Positions 47,994 through 61,445 of a stretch of DNA of 64,000 bases are shown here, piece by piece; position 1 is the stretch's first letter, and the number at the start of each line of letters is the position of its first letter. The notes under the pieces are model-generated. The model saw nothing but the letters and a program-made list of their open reading frames with translations, had not been told where the DNA came from and did no database searches. The translations under genes and the position numbers were made by a program. Location of the stretch: contig NC_063258.1 in assembly GCF_019578655.1 (NCBI RefSeq), positions 7,175,283-7,239,282 of the forward strand. The letters are read 5' to 3'. This DNA comes from Ricinus communis. Taxonomy: Eukaryota > Streptophyta > Magnoliopsida > Malpighiales > Euphorbiaceae.

Positions 47994-50900
47994 AACCCCA
48001 TAAAAGGGGTATATTTCTCAATATAAGAAAATAACCCCGTAAAACTGGTATATTTATCAATATAAGAAGATAACCCCGTAAAACGTGTATATTTATGAAT
48101 CTGATAAAACAACCCTGTAAAACTAGTGTAATTGCGACTTTGAAAAAACAACCCTCGTAGAAGGGAAAAAGATTTTATTATGAGAAAACAACTCTGTAAG
48201 AGGGGTATATTTAAGAATATTAGAATATTTGAGAGTATGAAAAAATAACCACTTAAATGGTTTAATTTTATAATATGAATTAAAAGGGGTATATTTGTCG
48301 ACATAAAAATAACCTTGTAAAACGTGTATATTTATGGATTTGAGAAAATAACCCCATAATAGTGCTAATAATCTAATATGAGAAAATGACCCCATAAAAG
48401 TGGTATATTTATAAATATAAAAATAATCCCATAAAATGTGTATATTAATGAATATGAGAAAATAACCCCGTAAAAAGTAGTGTAATTGTGAGTCTGAGAA
48501 AGCAGCCTTGTAGAGGGGGTAAATTTTTTAATATGAGAAAACAACCACGTTATACAGGGATATTATCAATCGAAGAAAATAACCCCGTAATTTTGGTATA
48601 TTTATGAGTATGAGAAAACAACCACTTAAATGGGTTAATTTTATAATAAGAGAAAACAACCCCGTAAAAGGGGTACATTTGTCAATATAAGAAAATAACC
48701 TCGTAAAACGTGTATATTTATGAATTTGAGAAAACAACACCATCATAGTGCTAATAATTTAGTATGAAAAATGACCCCGTAAAAGTTGTATATTTATCAA
48801 TATGAGAAAATAACCCTATAAAACGTATATATTTATGAATCTTATAAAACAACCCCATAAAAATAGTGTAATTGCAAGTCTAAGAAAACAGCCTCATATA
48901 TCGGGTAAATTTTTTAATATGAGAAAACAACCACGTAGAAAGGGTAAATTTTTTAATATGTGAAAACAACTCCGTAATACGGGGATATTTATGAATCTGA
49001 AGAAATAACCCCGTAATTATGGTATATTTGTGAGTATGAGAAAACAACCCCTTAAATGGATTAATTTTATACTATGAGAAAATAACCCCGTAAAAGAGGT
49101 ATATTTGTCGATATAAGAAAATAACACCATAAAACGTGTATATTTATGAATTTGAGAAAACAAGCCCATAATAGTGCTAATAGTTTAATATGAGAAAACG
49201 ACCCCAAAAAAGTGGTATATTTATCAATATAAGAAAATAACCTCGTAAAATGTGTATATTTATGAATCTGAGAAAACAACTCCGTAAAAGTAGTGTAATT
49301 GCGAGTATCAGAAGACAACATCATAGAAGGGGTAAATTTTTTAATATGAGAAAACAATCCCGTAAGAGGGGTATATTCATAAATATTAGAAAATAACCTC
49401 GTAATACAGGGATATTTATCAATCGGAGAAAATAGTCTCGTAATTTTGGTATATTTGTGAGTATGAGAAAACAACCCCTTAAATGGGTTAATTTTATAAT
49501 ATGAGAAAATAACCCCATAAAAGAGGTATATTTGTCAACATAAGAAAATAACCTCGTAAAACGTGTATATTTATGAATTTGAGAAAACAACCGCATAATA
49601 GTGCTAATAATTTAATATGAGAAATCGGCCACGTAAAAGTGGTATATTTATCAATATAAGAAAATAACCTCGTAAAACGTTTATATTTATGAATCTAAGA
49701 AATCAACCCCGTAAAAGTAGTGCAATTGAGTCCGAGAAAACAACCTCTAAATGGGTAAATTTTTAATATGAGAAAACAACCTAAAAGGGGTACGATGAAA
49801 ATAACCCCGTAAAAGTAGTGTAATTGCAAGTATGAGAAAACTGCCTCGTAGAAGGCCTAAATTTTTTAATATGAGAAACAACCCCGTAATACCAGAGTTT
49901 TTATCAATCGGAAAAAATAACCCCGTAATTTTCATATATTTGTGAGTATGAGAAAACAACCCCTTAAATGGGTTAATTTTATAATATGAGAAAACAACCC
50001 CATAAAAGGGGTACATTTGTCAATATAAGAAAATAACCTCGTAAAACGTGTATATTTATAAATTTGAGAAAAGAACCTCATAATTATTTAATATGAGAGT
50101 GATATATTTATCAATATAAGAAAATAACCCCGTAAACGTATAATGCTAATAATTTAATATGAGAAAACGATCCCATAAAAGTGGTATATTTCAATATAAG
50201 AAAATAACCTCCTAAAATGTGTATATTTATGAATCTGAGAAATAACCCGTAAAAGTAGTGTAATTGGGAGTCTGAGAAAACAACCTCGTAGAAGGGGTAA
50301 ATTTTTTAATATGAGAAAACAATCCCGTAAGAGGGTATATTTTAAATATTAGAAAATAACCCCGTAATATAGGGATATTTGTCAATCGGAGAAAATAATC
50401 CCGTAATTGTGGTATATTTGTGAGTATGAGAAAATAACTCTTTAAATGGGTTAATTTTATAATATGAGAAAACAATCTTGTAAAAGGGGTACATTTGTCA
50501 ATATAAGAAAATAACCTCGTAAAATGTGAGAAAACAACCTAGTAAGAAGGGTATATTTATAAATATAGAAAATAACCCCGTAATTTTGATATATTTGTGA
50601 GTATGACAGAACGAACCCTTAAATGGGTTAATTTTATAATATGGGAAAACACCCCCATAAAAGGGGTATATTTGTTAATATAAGAAAATAACCCCATAAA
50701 ATGTGTATATTTATGAATTTGAGAAACGACACCATAATATTGCTAATAATTTAGTATGAGAACATGACCCCGTAAAAGTGGTATATTTATCAATATAAGA
50801 AAATAACCCCGTAAAACGTGTGTATTTATGAATTTGAGAAAAAACCCCATAAAAGTAGTGTAATTGCGAGTCTAAGAAAATAGCCTCAAAAGAACGGGTA

Positions 50901-53900
50901 AAATTTTTAATATGAGAAAACAGCCTTGTAGAAGGGATAAATTTTATAATATGTGAAAACAACCCCGTAATACGAGGATATTTAATATCTGAGGAAATAA
51001 TCCTATAATTGTGGTATATTTGTGAGTATGAGAAAACAACCCCTTAAATGGGTTAATTTTATAATATGAGAAAACAACCCCGTAAAAGGGGTATATTTGT
51101 CGATATAAGAAAATAATCCCGTAAAACGTGTATATTTATGAATTTGAGAAAATAACCCCATAATAGTGCTAACAATATAATATGAGAAAATGACCCCGTA
51201 AAAGTGGTATATCTATCAATATAAGAAAATAACCTCGTAAAAGGTGTATATTTATGAATCTGAAAAAACAACACCATAAAAGTAGTGTAATTGCGAGTAT
51301 GAGACAACAGCCTCGTAGAATGGGTAAATTTTTTAATATGAGAAAATAAGCCCGTAAAATGGGAATATTTATCGATCAAAGAAAATAACCTAGCAATTTT
51401 TGTATATTTGTGAGTGTGAGAAAACTACCCCTTAAATGGGTTAATTTTATAATATAAGTAAGCAATCCAGTAAAAGGGGTATATTTATCAATATAAGAAA
51501 ATAAACCCGTAAAAGTGGTATATTTATCAATATAAGGAATAATCCCGTTAAACGTGTATATTTATGAATATGTGAAAACAACCCCGTAAAAGTAGTGTAA
51601 TTGCGATTCTGAGAAAACAGCCTCGTAGAAGGGGTAAATCTTTTAATATGAGAAAACAACCCCGTAATACGGGGATATTTATCAATAGGAGAAAATAACC
51701 CCGTAATTCTTGTATATTTGTGAGTATGAGAAAACAACCCCTTAAATGTATTAATTTTATAATATGAGAAAACAACCCCGTAAAAGGGGTATATTTGTCC
51801 ATATAAGAAATAACCCCGTAAAACGTGTATATTTATGAATCTGAGAAAACAACCCCGTAAAAGATGTGTAATTGCGAGTCTGAGAAAACAGCCTCGTAGA
51901 AGGGGTAAATTATTTTATATGAGAAAACAACCTCGTAAGAGGGGTATATTTATAAATATTTGAAAACAACTCTGTAATACGAGGATATTTATAAATCGGA
52001 GAAAATAACCCCTTAATTTTAGTATATTTGTGAGTATGAGAAAACAACCCCTTAAATGGGTTAATTTTATAATATGAGAAAACAACCCCGTAAAAGGGGT
52101 ATATTTGTCGTTATAAGAAAATAACCCCGTAAAATGTGTATATTTATGAATTTGAGAAAACAACCCCATAATAGTGCTAATAATTTAATATGAGAAAACG
52201 ACCTGTAAAAGTGGTATATTTATCAATAAAAGAAAATAATCTCGTAAATTATCAATATAAAAAATAATCTCGTAAAACGTGTATATTTATGAATATGAGA
52301 AAACAACCCCGTAAAAGTAGTGTAATTGCGACTCTGAGAAAATAGCCTCGTAAAAGGATAAAGTTTTTAATATGAGAAAATGACCCCGTAACACGAGGAT
52401 ATTTATTAATCGAAGAAAATAACCACGTAATTTTGGTATATTTGTGAGTATGAGAAAACAACCCCTTAAATAGGTTAATTTTATAATATGAGAAAATAAT
52501 CCCGTAAAAGGGGTATATTTGTCGATATAAGAAAATAATCCCGTAAAACATGTATATTTATAAATTTGAGACAATAACCCCATAAAAGGGGTATATTTGT
52601 CTAAATAAGAAAATAACTCCGTAAAAGGTGTATATTTATAAATTTGAAAAATAACCCTAGAATAGTGCTAATAATTTAATATGAGAAAACGGCCTCGTAG
52701 AAGAAAATAATCGTATAAAACGTATAGATTTATGAATATGAGAAAACAATCCCGTAAAATTAGTATAGTTACGAGTTTGAGAAAACAGCCTCGTACAAGG
52801 GGTAAATTTTCTAATATGAGAAAACAACCTCGTAAAAGGGATATAATTGTCGATATAAGAAAATCACCCCGTAAAATGTGTATGTTTATGAATTTGAGAA
52901 ACAACCCCATAATAGTGCTAATAATTTAATATGAAAAACGACCCCGTAAAAGTGGTATATTTATCAATATAAGAAAATAACCCCGTAAAACGTATATATT
53001 TATGAATCTGAAAAAATACCATATAAGTAGTGTAATTGCGAGTATGAGAAAATAGCCTCGTAGAAGGAATAAATTTTTTAATATGGGAAAATAATCCCAT
53101 AATATGGGAATATTTATCAATCGAAGAAAATAACCTAGCAATTTTGGTATTTTTGTGAGTATGAGAAAAACAACCCATTAAATGGGTTAATTTTATAATG
53201 TGAGATAACAACCCAGTAAAAGGGATATATTTGTCAATATAAGAAAATAACCCCGTAAAAGTGGTATATTTATCCATATAAGAAAATATTTATGAATATG
53301 AGAAAATAACCCCGTAAAAGTAGTGTAATTGCGAGTTTGAGAAAACAACCTCGTAGAAGGGTAAATTTTTAAAATGAGAAAACAACCCCGTAATACGAGG
53401 ATATTTATCAATAGGAGAAAATAACCCCGTAATTTTGGTATATTTGTGAGTATGAGAAAACAACCCTTAAATGGGTTAATTTTATAATATGAGAAAACAA
53501 TCCAATAAAAGGGGTATATTTGTCAATATAAGAAAATAACCCTGTAACAGGGGTATATTTGTCGATATAAGAAAATAACTCCGTAAAACATGTATATTTA
53601 TAAATTTGAGAAAACAACCCCGAATAGTGCTAATAATTTTATAGACCCCGTAAAGGCGGTATATTTCTCAATATAAGAAAATAACCCTGTAAAACGTGTA
53701 TATTTATGAATCTGAGAAAACAACCCCGTAAAAGATGTGTAATTGCGAGTTTGAGAAAACAACCTTGTAGAAGGAGTAAATTTTTTAATATGAGAAAACA
53801 ATCTCGTAAGAGGAGTATATTTATAAATATTAGAAAACAACCCTGTAATACGAGGATATTTATCAATCGGAGAAAATAGCCCCGTAATTTTAGTATATTT

Positions 53901-55656
53901 GTGAGTATGAGAAAACAACCCCTTAAATGGGTTAATTTTATAATATGAGAAAACAATCCCGTAAAAGGGGTATATTTATCGATATAAGAAAATAACTCCG
54001 TAAAACGTGTATATTTATGAATTTGAGAAAACAACCCCCTAATAATGCTAATAATTTAATATTAGAAAATGACCCCGTAAAAGTAGTATATTTATCAATA
54101 TAAGAAAAGAACCCGTAAAACGTGTATATTTATGAATCTAAGAAAACAACCCCTTAAAAGTAGTGTAATTGCGAGTCTCAGAAAATAGTCTCGTAGAAGG
54201 GGTAAATTTTTTAATATGAGAAAATAACCTCGTAATATTGGAATATTTTGAGTATAAAAAAACAACCCCTTAAATGGGTTAATTTTATAATATGAGAAAA
54301 CAATCCAATAAAAGGGGTATATTTATCAATATAAGAAAATAATTCCCTAAAAGTGTATATCTATGAATATAAGAAAACAACCCCGTAAAATTAGTGTAAT
54401 TGCGAGCGTGAGAAAACAGCCTCGTAGAAGTGGTAAATTTTTTAATATGAGAAAACAACCCCGTAATACGGGGATATTTATCAATAGGAGAAAATAACCC
54501 CGTAATTTTTGTATATTTGTAAGTATGAGAATACAACCCCTTAAATAGGTTAATTTTATAATATGAGAAAATAACTCCGTAAAACGTGTATATTTATAAA
54601 TTTGAGAAAACAACCCCAGAATAGTGCTAATAATTATATATGAGAAAACGACCCTATAAAAGTGGTATATTTCTCAATATAAGGAAATAACCATGTAAGA
54701 CATGTATATTTATGAATCTGAGAAAATAACTCCATAAAAGATGTGTAATTGTGAGTCTCAGAAAACAACCTCGTAGAAGGGGTAAATTTTTAATATGAGA
54801 AAGAAACCTCGTAAGAGGGGTATATTTATAAATATTAGAAAACAACCCTGTAATATGGGGATATTTATCAATCGCGGAATATAACTCCGTAATTTTAGTA
54901 TATTTGTGAGTATGAGAAAACAAGCCCTTAAATGGGTTAATTTTATAATATGAGAAAATAACCCCGTAAAAGGGGTATATTTGTCCATATAAGAAAATAA
55001 CTTCGTAAAACTTGTATATTTATAAATTTAAGAAAACAACCCGAGAATAGTGCTAATAATTTTATATGAGAAAACGACCCCATAAAAGTGGTATATTTCT
55101 CATTATAAGAAAATAACTCAAAATGTGTATATTTAAGAATCTGAGAAAACAACCCCGTGAAAGTAGTGTAATGGCGAGTCTGACAAAACAGCCTCGTAGA
55201 ATGGGTAAATTTTTTAATATGAGAAAACAACCCCGTAAAAGGGGTATGTTTGTCGATATAAGAAAATAACCCCGTAAAACATGTATATTTATGAATTTGA
55301 GAAAACAACCTCATAATAGTGCTAATAATTTAATATGAAAAAACGATCCCGTAAAAGTGGTATATTTATCAATATAAGAAAATAACCCCGTAAAAGGTGT
55401 ATATTTATGAATCTGAGAAAACAACACCGTAAAAGTTGTGTAATTGCGAGTCTAAAAAAACAGCCTCGTTGAACGGGTAAATTTATTAATATGAGAAAAC
55501 AACCACGTAGAAGGGATAAATTTTTTAATATGTGAAAACAACCTCGTAATATGGGGATATGTATGAATATGAGGAAATAACCCCATAATTTTGGTATATT
55601 TGTAAGTATGAGAAAACAACCCCTTTGGATTAATTTTATAATATGAGAAAACAACT
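47994..55656 (-). repeat. Satellite array, segment 9 (- orientation)
   Basis: This is the longest array stretch free of large insertions after segment 4. Units follow the 310 to 430-bp order, with the AACCCCTTAAATGGGTTAA type recurring throughout. Some units are partly deleted, for example at 49780-49810 and 50090-50200. It ends in AACAAC at 55656, where the family 2 element starts. ACAAC (55652-55656) would be one half of that element's target-site duplication. Confidence 0.92.
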
Positions 55657-57965
55657 GTAACACCCCCATCACATACTAACCAATAAACATTAGCCAGGAA
55701 GCATACAAGCATCGTAGAATATATACTACAGGTAGATAGGTCAATATGTAGGTTGTTAAGAATCCAGACACAAGGTTATTAAAATATAAACATATGATTA
55801 TACTTAAACATCATTTAACAAGTATTACAAACATCTTCTTATGCCTTATAAGGCATACTTCCATATATATCACATAACTGCATACAAAAATGCATCAGGA
55901 GGAGACTTCACAAAACTGGCCCAACTTGACAGAACTGCTAAAAGCTAGACTTCGCATACAACCAACGGATGCACTACTATTTACTTACCTGAAAAGAAAA
56001 ATTTTGGAGAGGGGTGAGCCTCCAGCTCAGTAAATAAATAATCAACATAATCTATATCACATACACTTAATACAATTTCCACCCAATCACATAACTTTCC
56101 ATGATATTCATAGTTTAGGTATAAAGTCATACCATTCTACTCAATTCATTACAACCATCATAGAAGAAATACAATTCAACAATTATGGTTAGTTCTCACG
56201 GCTTGTGGATCCCCTTTAATGTGCTGCTCCGCCTCATCCTCACATATCACACACGTAAGCTGCTCCGCCTCATCTCACATTATACACTTTTATAGCCTCT
56301 CTAGGCTTTAGCCTCCCAAGGCTTTATATATATATATCTTTTTTTTCATAGGGGAATCCACCATTCACATGCACATATGCACTTAACATCACAATTCAAT
56401 CATTTCACTTATATCATATTTCAGCAATAACAATTGTTCCACTCCACACCAATCATTTCCATCTCACCATTCAAACATAAACAATATTAAGCAAACGCAA
56501 CCATTTCATGAACATTTGATTAAATATATGAACATAGCAAATATTAACTATTTACTTACTCAAAATATACTTATTCCTTTAGCATATAAGAACCTCCTTT
56601 CTCCACAACTTCCTTTCCAGGCCTTTGAGTACTGTCAACACATTCATCAATTCACATTTCATGCATATTACAAATATTCATGTAAATGCGAGTTCTAATG
56701 CATTACAAGATCATCCCCTCTCTAATTCATAGGTCTAACTCTTCCTCTAAGACTCTCAATTACTGTTTTAATATCCTATAAACATTTCCCATCTAGTTAA
56801 ATACCAATCTAACTCAAATTAACATCAATAAATTGCATAAAACTAATCTCCAACATTTCTGTTTTCTAGACAGAATTTAGTACCAAGGTATATTTATTGC
56901 TGGGCAAAATTGGCTTAATACAAAAATCTCATATTAAATTGACATATCCATTTATGCGTCTAGTTTCATCTCCAAGAAGAATTACTCAATTCCGACTTCT
57001 ATAGATTTAATTATTTTCAAATTACTGAGCAAGGGTCATACAGCTAGTTGTACCCGAGCAGCAATCTGTTTACTCAATTTAAGCAACCAAAACGGCAAAA
57101 TAGCAAAATCACAAAACTACAAAGTTATAGAGGACTCTCTAAACTTTCCATAGACACCAATTAAGCTTAATTTGGACTTATATAACCCATGTTATGCCTA
57201 AAATACAGAACATCAAGGTTGCTGGAATTTTGACAGTTTTCTATCTTAACATACTTAAACTTAAATCAAGCTTAATCTTTATGCAATCATTCAATACTCT
57301 ACTAATTCATGATAATCAGACCTTTAATTAATCAATGAGACCATCAAATGAAGTTTTTCCAATTTGTAATCAAGAACCCTAATGACGAATTTATAACACT
57401 CAAGTAACAACTTACCAATTTCAGCTTTTGGGTTGCTAATATGCTTAAATCCTTTAGCTTTAGCTTGGCTCCTTCAATAGTTGGCAAAATCCTATCTTAA
57501 TCTTAAGTTTTCTAGGTATTCCACTCCTCTCTCTTATTCCAAATTTTGTGTTTTTGGCCATGTACGAATTTTAGAGAAATGAAGAGGTAAAATGAGCTTA
57601 CTCATGGTTCCAATTTCCAATATTCCTCTCTTAATGCCACCACCTACTAAACTATTTTTATCACCCTAAATTAATTCTTACTAACCATATATAGGTACTA
57701 ACTTTTAATTGTATCTTTTAAGTCCAATCTATTTACCCAACCTTCAACTATTGGTTCAATTAAGTCTTAAGGCTTAATACACATAACCCAAGTACTTAAT
57801 CAACTTATCTAAATTAATAATCTAATATCATGCTTCTTATTCTCTACTTATAATTAATATATATATGTTCTCATAAAATAAAAATATCATTGATATACCA
57901 TCATATGCCCAATGATTAAATGTAAATGCACATAACATGGATGATGAGAAAATGCAGGCGTTATA
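55657..57965 (-). repeat. 3' LTR of the family 2 element
   Basis: On the - strand it runs from TATAACGCCTGC (expected TGTAACGCC; one base changed at the first dinucleotide) to GGGGGTGTTACA, 2309 bp. A TATA box lies at 56287-56294. A 36-bp tandem duplication (56223 and 56259) lies just downstream of that box in transcription direction. The same duplication appears in the 5' LTR but not in the solo LTR at 41304-43481. Confidence 0.92.
56287..56294 (-). promoter_or_regulatory. LTR TATA box (3' LTR)
   Basis: TATAAAAG on the - strand, at the same place as in the solo LTR and the 5' LTR. In the 3' LTR it would drive outward transcription into the satellite array. Confidence 0.55.
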
Positions 57966-57967
57966 AC

Positions 57968-57981
57968 TCTCCCTTCCTTAA
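57968..57981 (-). promoter_or_regulatory. Polypurine tract (plus-strand priming site)
   Basis: On the - strand AAGGAAGGGAGAG lies directly before the 3' LTR. It follows GGGGACGAAATTTCTTA, a line commonly found before the polypurine tract in Tekay/Del elements. Confidence 0.75.
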
Positions 57982-58018
57982 GAAATTTCGTCCCCGAAAT
58001 TTTAACAACTCACCAACA

Positions 58019-58564
58019 TTACAATGGAATAGATGCGGATACTTGTCTCATATGCTCTTCTACTTCCCAAGTTGCTTCTCTTGGTGAATGATGACTCCAC
58101 TTAATTTTGACCATAGGAATGTCTTTATTTCTCAATTTCTTAACCCTTCGATCAAGAATTTCTATCGGTTCTTCCACATATGTCAACTTTTCTGTGATTT
58201 CTATCTCTGGCTCTGGAATGATATGACTAGGATCTGATCTATATCGCCTCAACATAGAAACGTGAAAAACATCATGAATAGAAGACAACTCTGTAGGTAA
58301 TGCTAACCTATAAGCCAATGGTCCAACTCTTTCAATAATTTCATAAGGTCCTACATACCTCGGACTCAATTTCCCTTGTTTACCAAACCTTAATATTCCT
58401 TTCCATGGTGATACCCGCAAGAAAACTTTATCACCCACAATATATTCCATTTCCCTTCCGATGCAAATCAAGCATAACTCTTTGTCCGTCTGTGCTACTT
58501 TCAAATTCTTTTTAACTATCTCTATTTTATCCACTCGTTTCTTGTACCAATTCTGGACCTTCAA
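58019..58564 (-). pseudogene. Integrase C-terminal part with chromodomain
   Basis: This 181-codon open frame is the best preserved piece of the element. It contains the integrase C-terminal domain with [13 protein letters not shown] and [19 protein letters not shown] (about residues 44-90). A linker follows, and then a chromodomain at about residues 130-173 ([12 protein letters not shown] to [11 protein letters not shown]). Chromodomains of this group are thought to direct integration to chromatin types, in keeping with a satellite target. The frame ends with a stop about 35 bp before the polypurine tract. Its upstream join to the catalytic domain (58561-58564) is frameshifted. Start codons here are incidental, because the protein would be made as part of a polyprotein. 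Confidence 0.9.
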
Positions 58565-59500
58565 GTCGCTCTTAAACCTTCAACATCCCAGCAAACTGGA
58601 CTTCTACATTTCCTCCCATACAAAGCTTCATAAGGAGCCATACCGATACTAGAATGAAAACTGTTGTTATACGCAAATTCCATCTGTGGTATGTAATCAT
58701 CCCAGTTACCCTTGAGCTCAAGTGTGCAAGCCCTCATCATATCTTCTAATGTCTGAATAGTTCTTTCTGATTGCCCATCTGTTTGAGGATGAAAAGCTGT
58801 ACTGAAATGAAGCTTAGTACCATATGCTTTCTGCAAACTCTCCCAGAAACGAGAAGTAAATCTAGGATCCCTATCTGATACAATAGATATAGGCACACCA
58901 TGCAATCTAACAATCTCAGAAATATACAATTCAGCAAGTTTATCAAGTGAATCTGTTTGTTTCACAGGTAAGAAATGAGCACATTTAGTAAGTCGATCAA
59001 CAATTACCCAAATAGCATCATGCTTGTTAAATGTACGCGGCAATCCCATAACAAAATCCATAGTAATCTTATCCCACTTCCACACAGGTATAGATAAAGA
59101 ATGAAGTTTACCTGCAGTGCCCGGTGCTCTCCTTTCACTTGCCGACATGTCAAACACTTACTCACAAATTCTGCCACATCCTTCTTCATTGCCTACCACC
59201 AATAATAAGGCTTCAAATTTTTGTACATTTTGGTACTTCCAGGATGCATTGCATAAGGTGCATAGTGCGCTTCATGCATGATTTCCTTTCTCAAATTTCC
59301 TACATCAGGTACACATACACGATTTCTATTCAATAACACACCATCATCTTTCAACACAAATTGTGTATTCTTTCCTTCTTGTACTCTACCCTTCATCCTT
59401 TGCAAATAAGAATCTTCACACTGTGCATCTTTAATTTTATCTCCAATCAAAGGCTTTACTTGTAATGTGGCTAACAGGATCATTGTCATAAACATAAAAC
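58561..59500 (-). pseudogene. Integrase zinc-binding and catalytic domains (DD35E)
   Basis: Three open pieces in different frames cover the domain. The first (59193-59495) has the two histidines of the HHCC zinc finger (HEAHYAPYAMHPG) and the YYWW line. The second (59004-59189) has the cysteines in SKCLTCRQVKGEH. The third (58561-59157) has the catalytic core: Asp34 in MDFVMGLP, Asp95 in SDRDPRF and Glu131 in GQSERT, with 35 residues between the last two, as in DD35E integrases. All three catalytic residues are kept. Frameshifts near 59150-59190 and at the chromodomain join prevent a continuous protein as the sequence is given. Confidence 0.92.
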
Positions 59501-59559
59501 TTCACATCCATAGCTCTAAGTGCAACTAAATATTCTACATTGTAGCAAATCATACTTGA

Positions 59560-59925
59560 AAAATTTTCCACTGACTTCCTACTTAAAGCATCGAAGAACA
59601 ACATTTGCTTTTCCGGGATGATAATCAATAGTGCAATCATAATCCTTCGGAAGCTCAATCCATCTTCGTTGTCTCGGATTCAACTCTTTCCGCGTAGGGA
59701 TATATTTCAAACTCTTATGATCGGTAAATATCCGAAATGTCTCCCCGTATAAATAATGTCGCCATATCTTCAATGCATGTACAATAGCTCGCTAATTCAA
59801 GATCATGTGTAGGATAATTCAGCTCATGAGGTCGCGAATTGTCTTGAAGCATAAGCTATAACCTTCCCATGCTGCATTAAGACACATCCAAGTCCTTGCC
59901 TAGAAGCATCGATATACAACATAAC
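59560..59925 (-). pseudogene. RNase H domain
   Basis: The domain begins after RT with [16 protein letters not shown] (first catalytic Asp at about 59908-59910) and YASRQ. It continues in another frame (59579-59773) with [13 protein letters not shown], which carries a catalytic Asp, and [11 protein letters not shown]. The expected end with ALSRK is found in a third frame (59437-59658). At least two frameshifts break it. Confidence 0.88.
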
Positions 59926-59989
59926 CTCCATTTCGGATGGCAATGCGAGTATCGGTGTAGTAGTAAGCCTTTTCTTCAACTCTTGAAAA

Positions 59990-60870
59990 TTTTGATCACA
60001 TAACTCCGTCCACTGGAATGGCACATTCTTCTTTAACAAAGCTGTTAGAGGCTTAGCAATAACTGAAAAATCTTTTACAAATCTTCTATAATAGCCAGCT
60101 AACCCAAGAAAACTTCGAACTTCAGAAACATTTCTAGGCGGTTCCCATTCAATAATTGCTTTAATCTTTGATGAATCTGGTTGCACTCCATGTTTAGAAA
60201 TAATATGCCCTAAGAATGCAATTTCCTCCATCCAAAACTCGCATTTGTTGAATTTTGCATACAACTGTTTTTCCCTCAAAATCATAGAAACAATTCTCAA
60301 GTGTTGTTCATGCTCTTCCGGGCTTCTAGAGTAAATCGGAATATCATCAATGAACACAATAACAAAGTGATCTAAATATGGCTGGAAAGTGTTGTTCATC
60401 GTTGACATAAAAGCAGGAGCATTTGTTAAACCAAATGGCATCACAATAAATTCATAGTGCCCATACCTTGTTCAATGCCGTCTTGGCAATAGATTTCTCT
60501 TCAACCCGGAGTTGCCAATAACCCGATCTTAAATCAATTTTAGAGAACACAGTTGCACCTTTTAACCGATCAAGCAAATCATCAATTCTCGGCAATGGAT
60601 ATTTATTCTTCAACGTAATCCTATTCAATTGCCTATAATCAATACATAATCGCATACTACCATCCTTTTCTTCACAAATGAATCGGGTGCTCCCCAAGGT
60701 GAAGTACTTGGCCTGATGAAACCTTTATCAAGTAACTCTTCTAATTGCTTCTTTAATTCTTTCAATTCTAATGGAGCCATTCCGTATGGTGCAATGGAAA
60801 TAGGTGCGATTGCGGATGATGTCAATCTCAAAATCAACCTCTCGATTTGGTGGCAAACCGTGCAAATCAT
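59990..60870 (-). pseudogene. Reverse transcriptase domain
   Basis: RT motifs are spread over three frames. The N-terminal part has [16 protein letters not shown] and SPWGAP (60625-60870). The middle part has [19 protein letters not shown] and [10 protein letters not shown] (60452-60697). The C-terminal part has PFGLTNAPA, the catalytic FIDD at 60343-60354 and [10 protein letters not shown] and [10 protein letters not shown] (59824-60444). FIDD is a variant of the usual YIDD; Phe at this position is found in other Gypsy RTs. A frame change sits at about 60444-60452 and another near 60690. Without them the domain would be complete. Confidence 0.93.
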
Positions 60871-60978
60871 CTAAGAATATGTTAGGAAATTCTCCGACCA
60901 ACGGAATGTCTAATACCCCTGGACCGACCTTAGTAGTATCTATAAAACTAATTAGATATGCTTCACATCCATTTTTAA

Positions 60979-61445
60979 TTAATCGACATGTACCACCGAA
61001 ATCAAACAATTAGGAATTGTCTTCCTTTCACCCACCATTACTATTTTCATTTCTCCTTGTATTTCCATAGCCACTTCCTTCGTTTTACAATCAACAATAG
61101 CATGATTTCTTGACAACCAATCCATCCCCAAAATAACATCAAACTCTCTAAGATTAATAACAACCAAATCGCATGTAGTTTGACACTATCTACTACTACA
61201 GGACATGATCTCACTATCGATTTACCGTGATAATACCCCCGGCAGTATAGATACATATATATCATAACCTAATGCCTCTATATTAGCATGAACATGCGAT
61301 GCAAAATCATGTGATATGAATGAACATGTGGATCCAGGATCAATAAGAACATGTGCATCGGAATCATGAATAGAAAGTATACCAAGAATAATTTCAAAGT
61401 TACAAATGCTTCATTTCTAGTAGTAGCAAATACTCTAGCTTGTGC
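60979..61445 (-). pseudogene. Aspartic protease domain
   Basis: The active-site line is DPGSTCS at 61327-61341 (the DPGST variant of D-S/T-G), preceded by DSDAHVLI. The C-terminal line FDVILGMDWLS lies in another frame within 60979-61167. A frameshift in between (about 61170-61270) breaks the domain. It lies after the gag zinc knuckle and before RT, as in Ty3/Gypsy elements. The segment from 60730 to 61009 links protease to RT ([16 protein letters not shown]). Confidence 0.85.

Noticed and set aside
154..55656. CENP-B-box-like site in the satellite unit
   Set aside because: CCCCGTAAAACG-type blocks share only a CG-containing core with the CENP-B box; the TTCG half is missing and plants are not known to use that box in this way.
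61047..61265. A 72-codon - strand frame overlapping the protease
   Set aside because: It is an alternative frame of the protease region; the protease line FDVILGMDWLS lies in a different frame.
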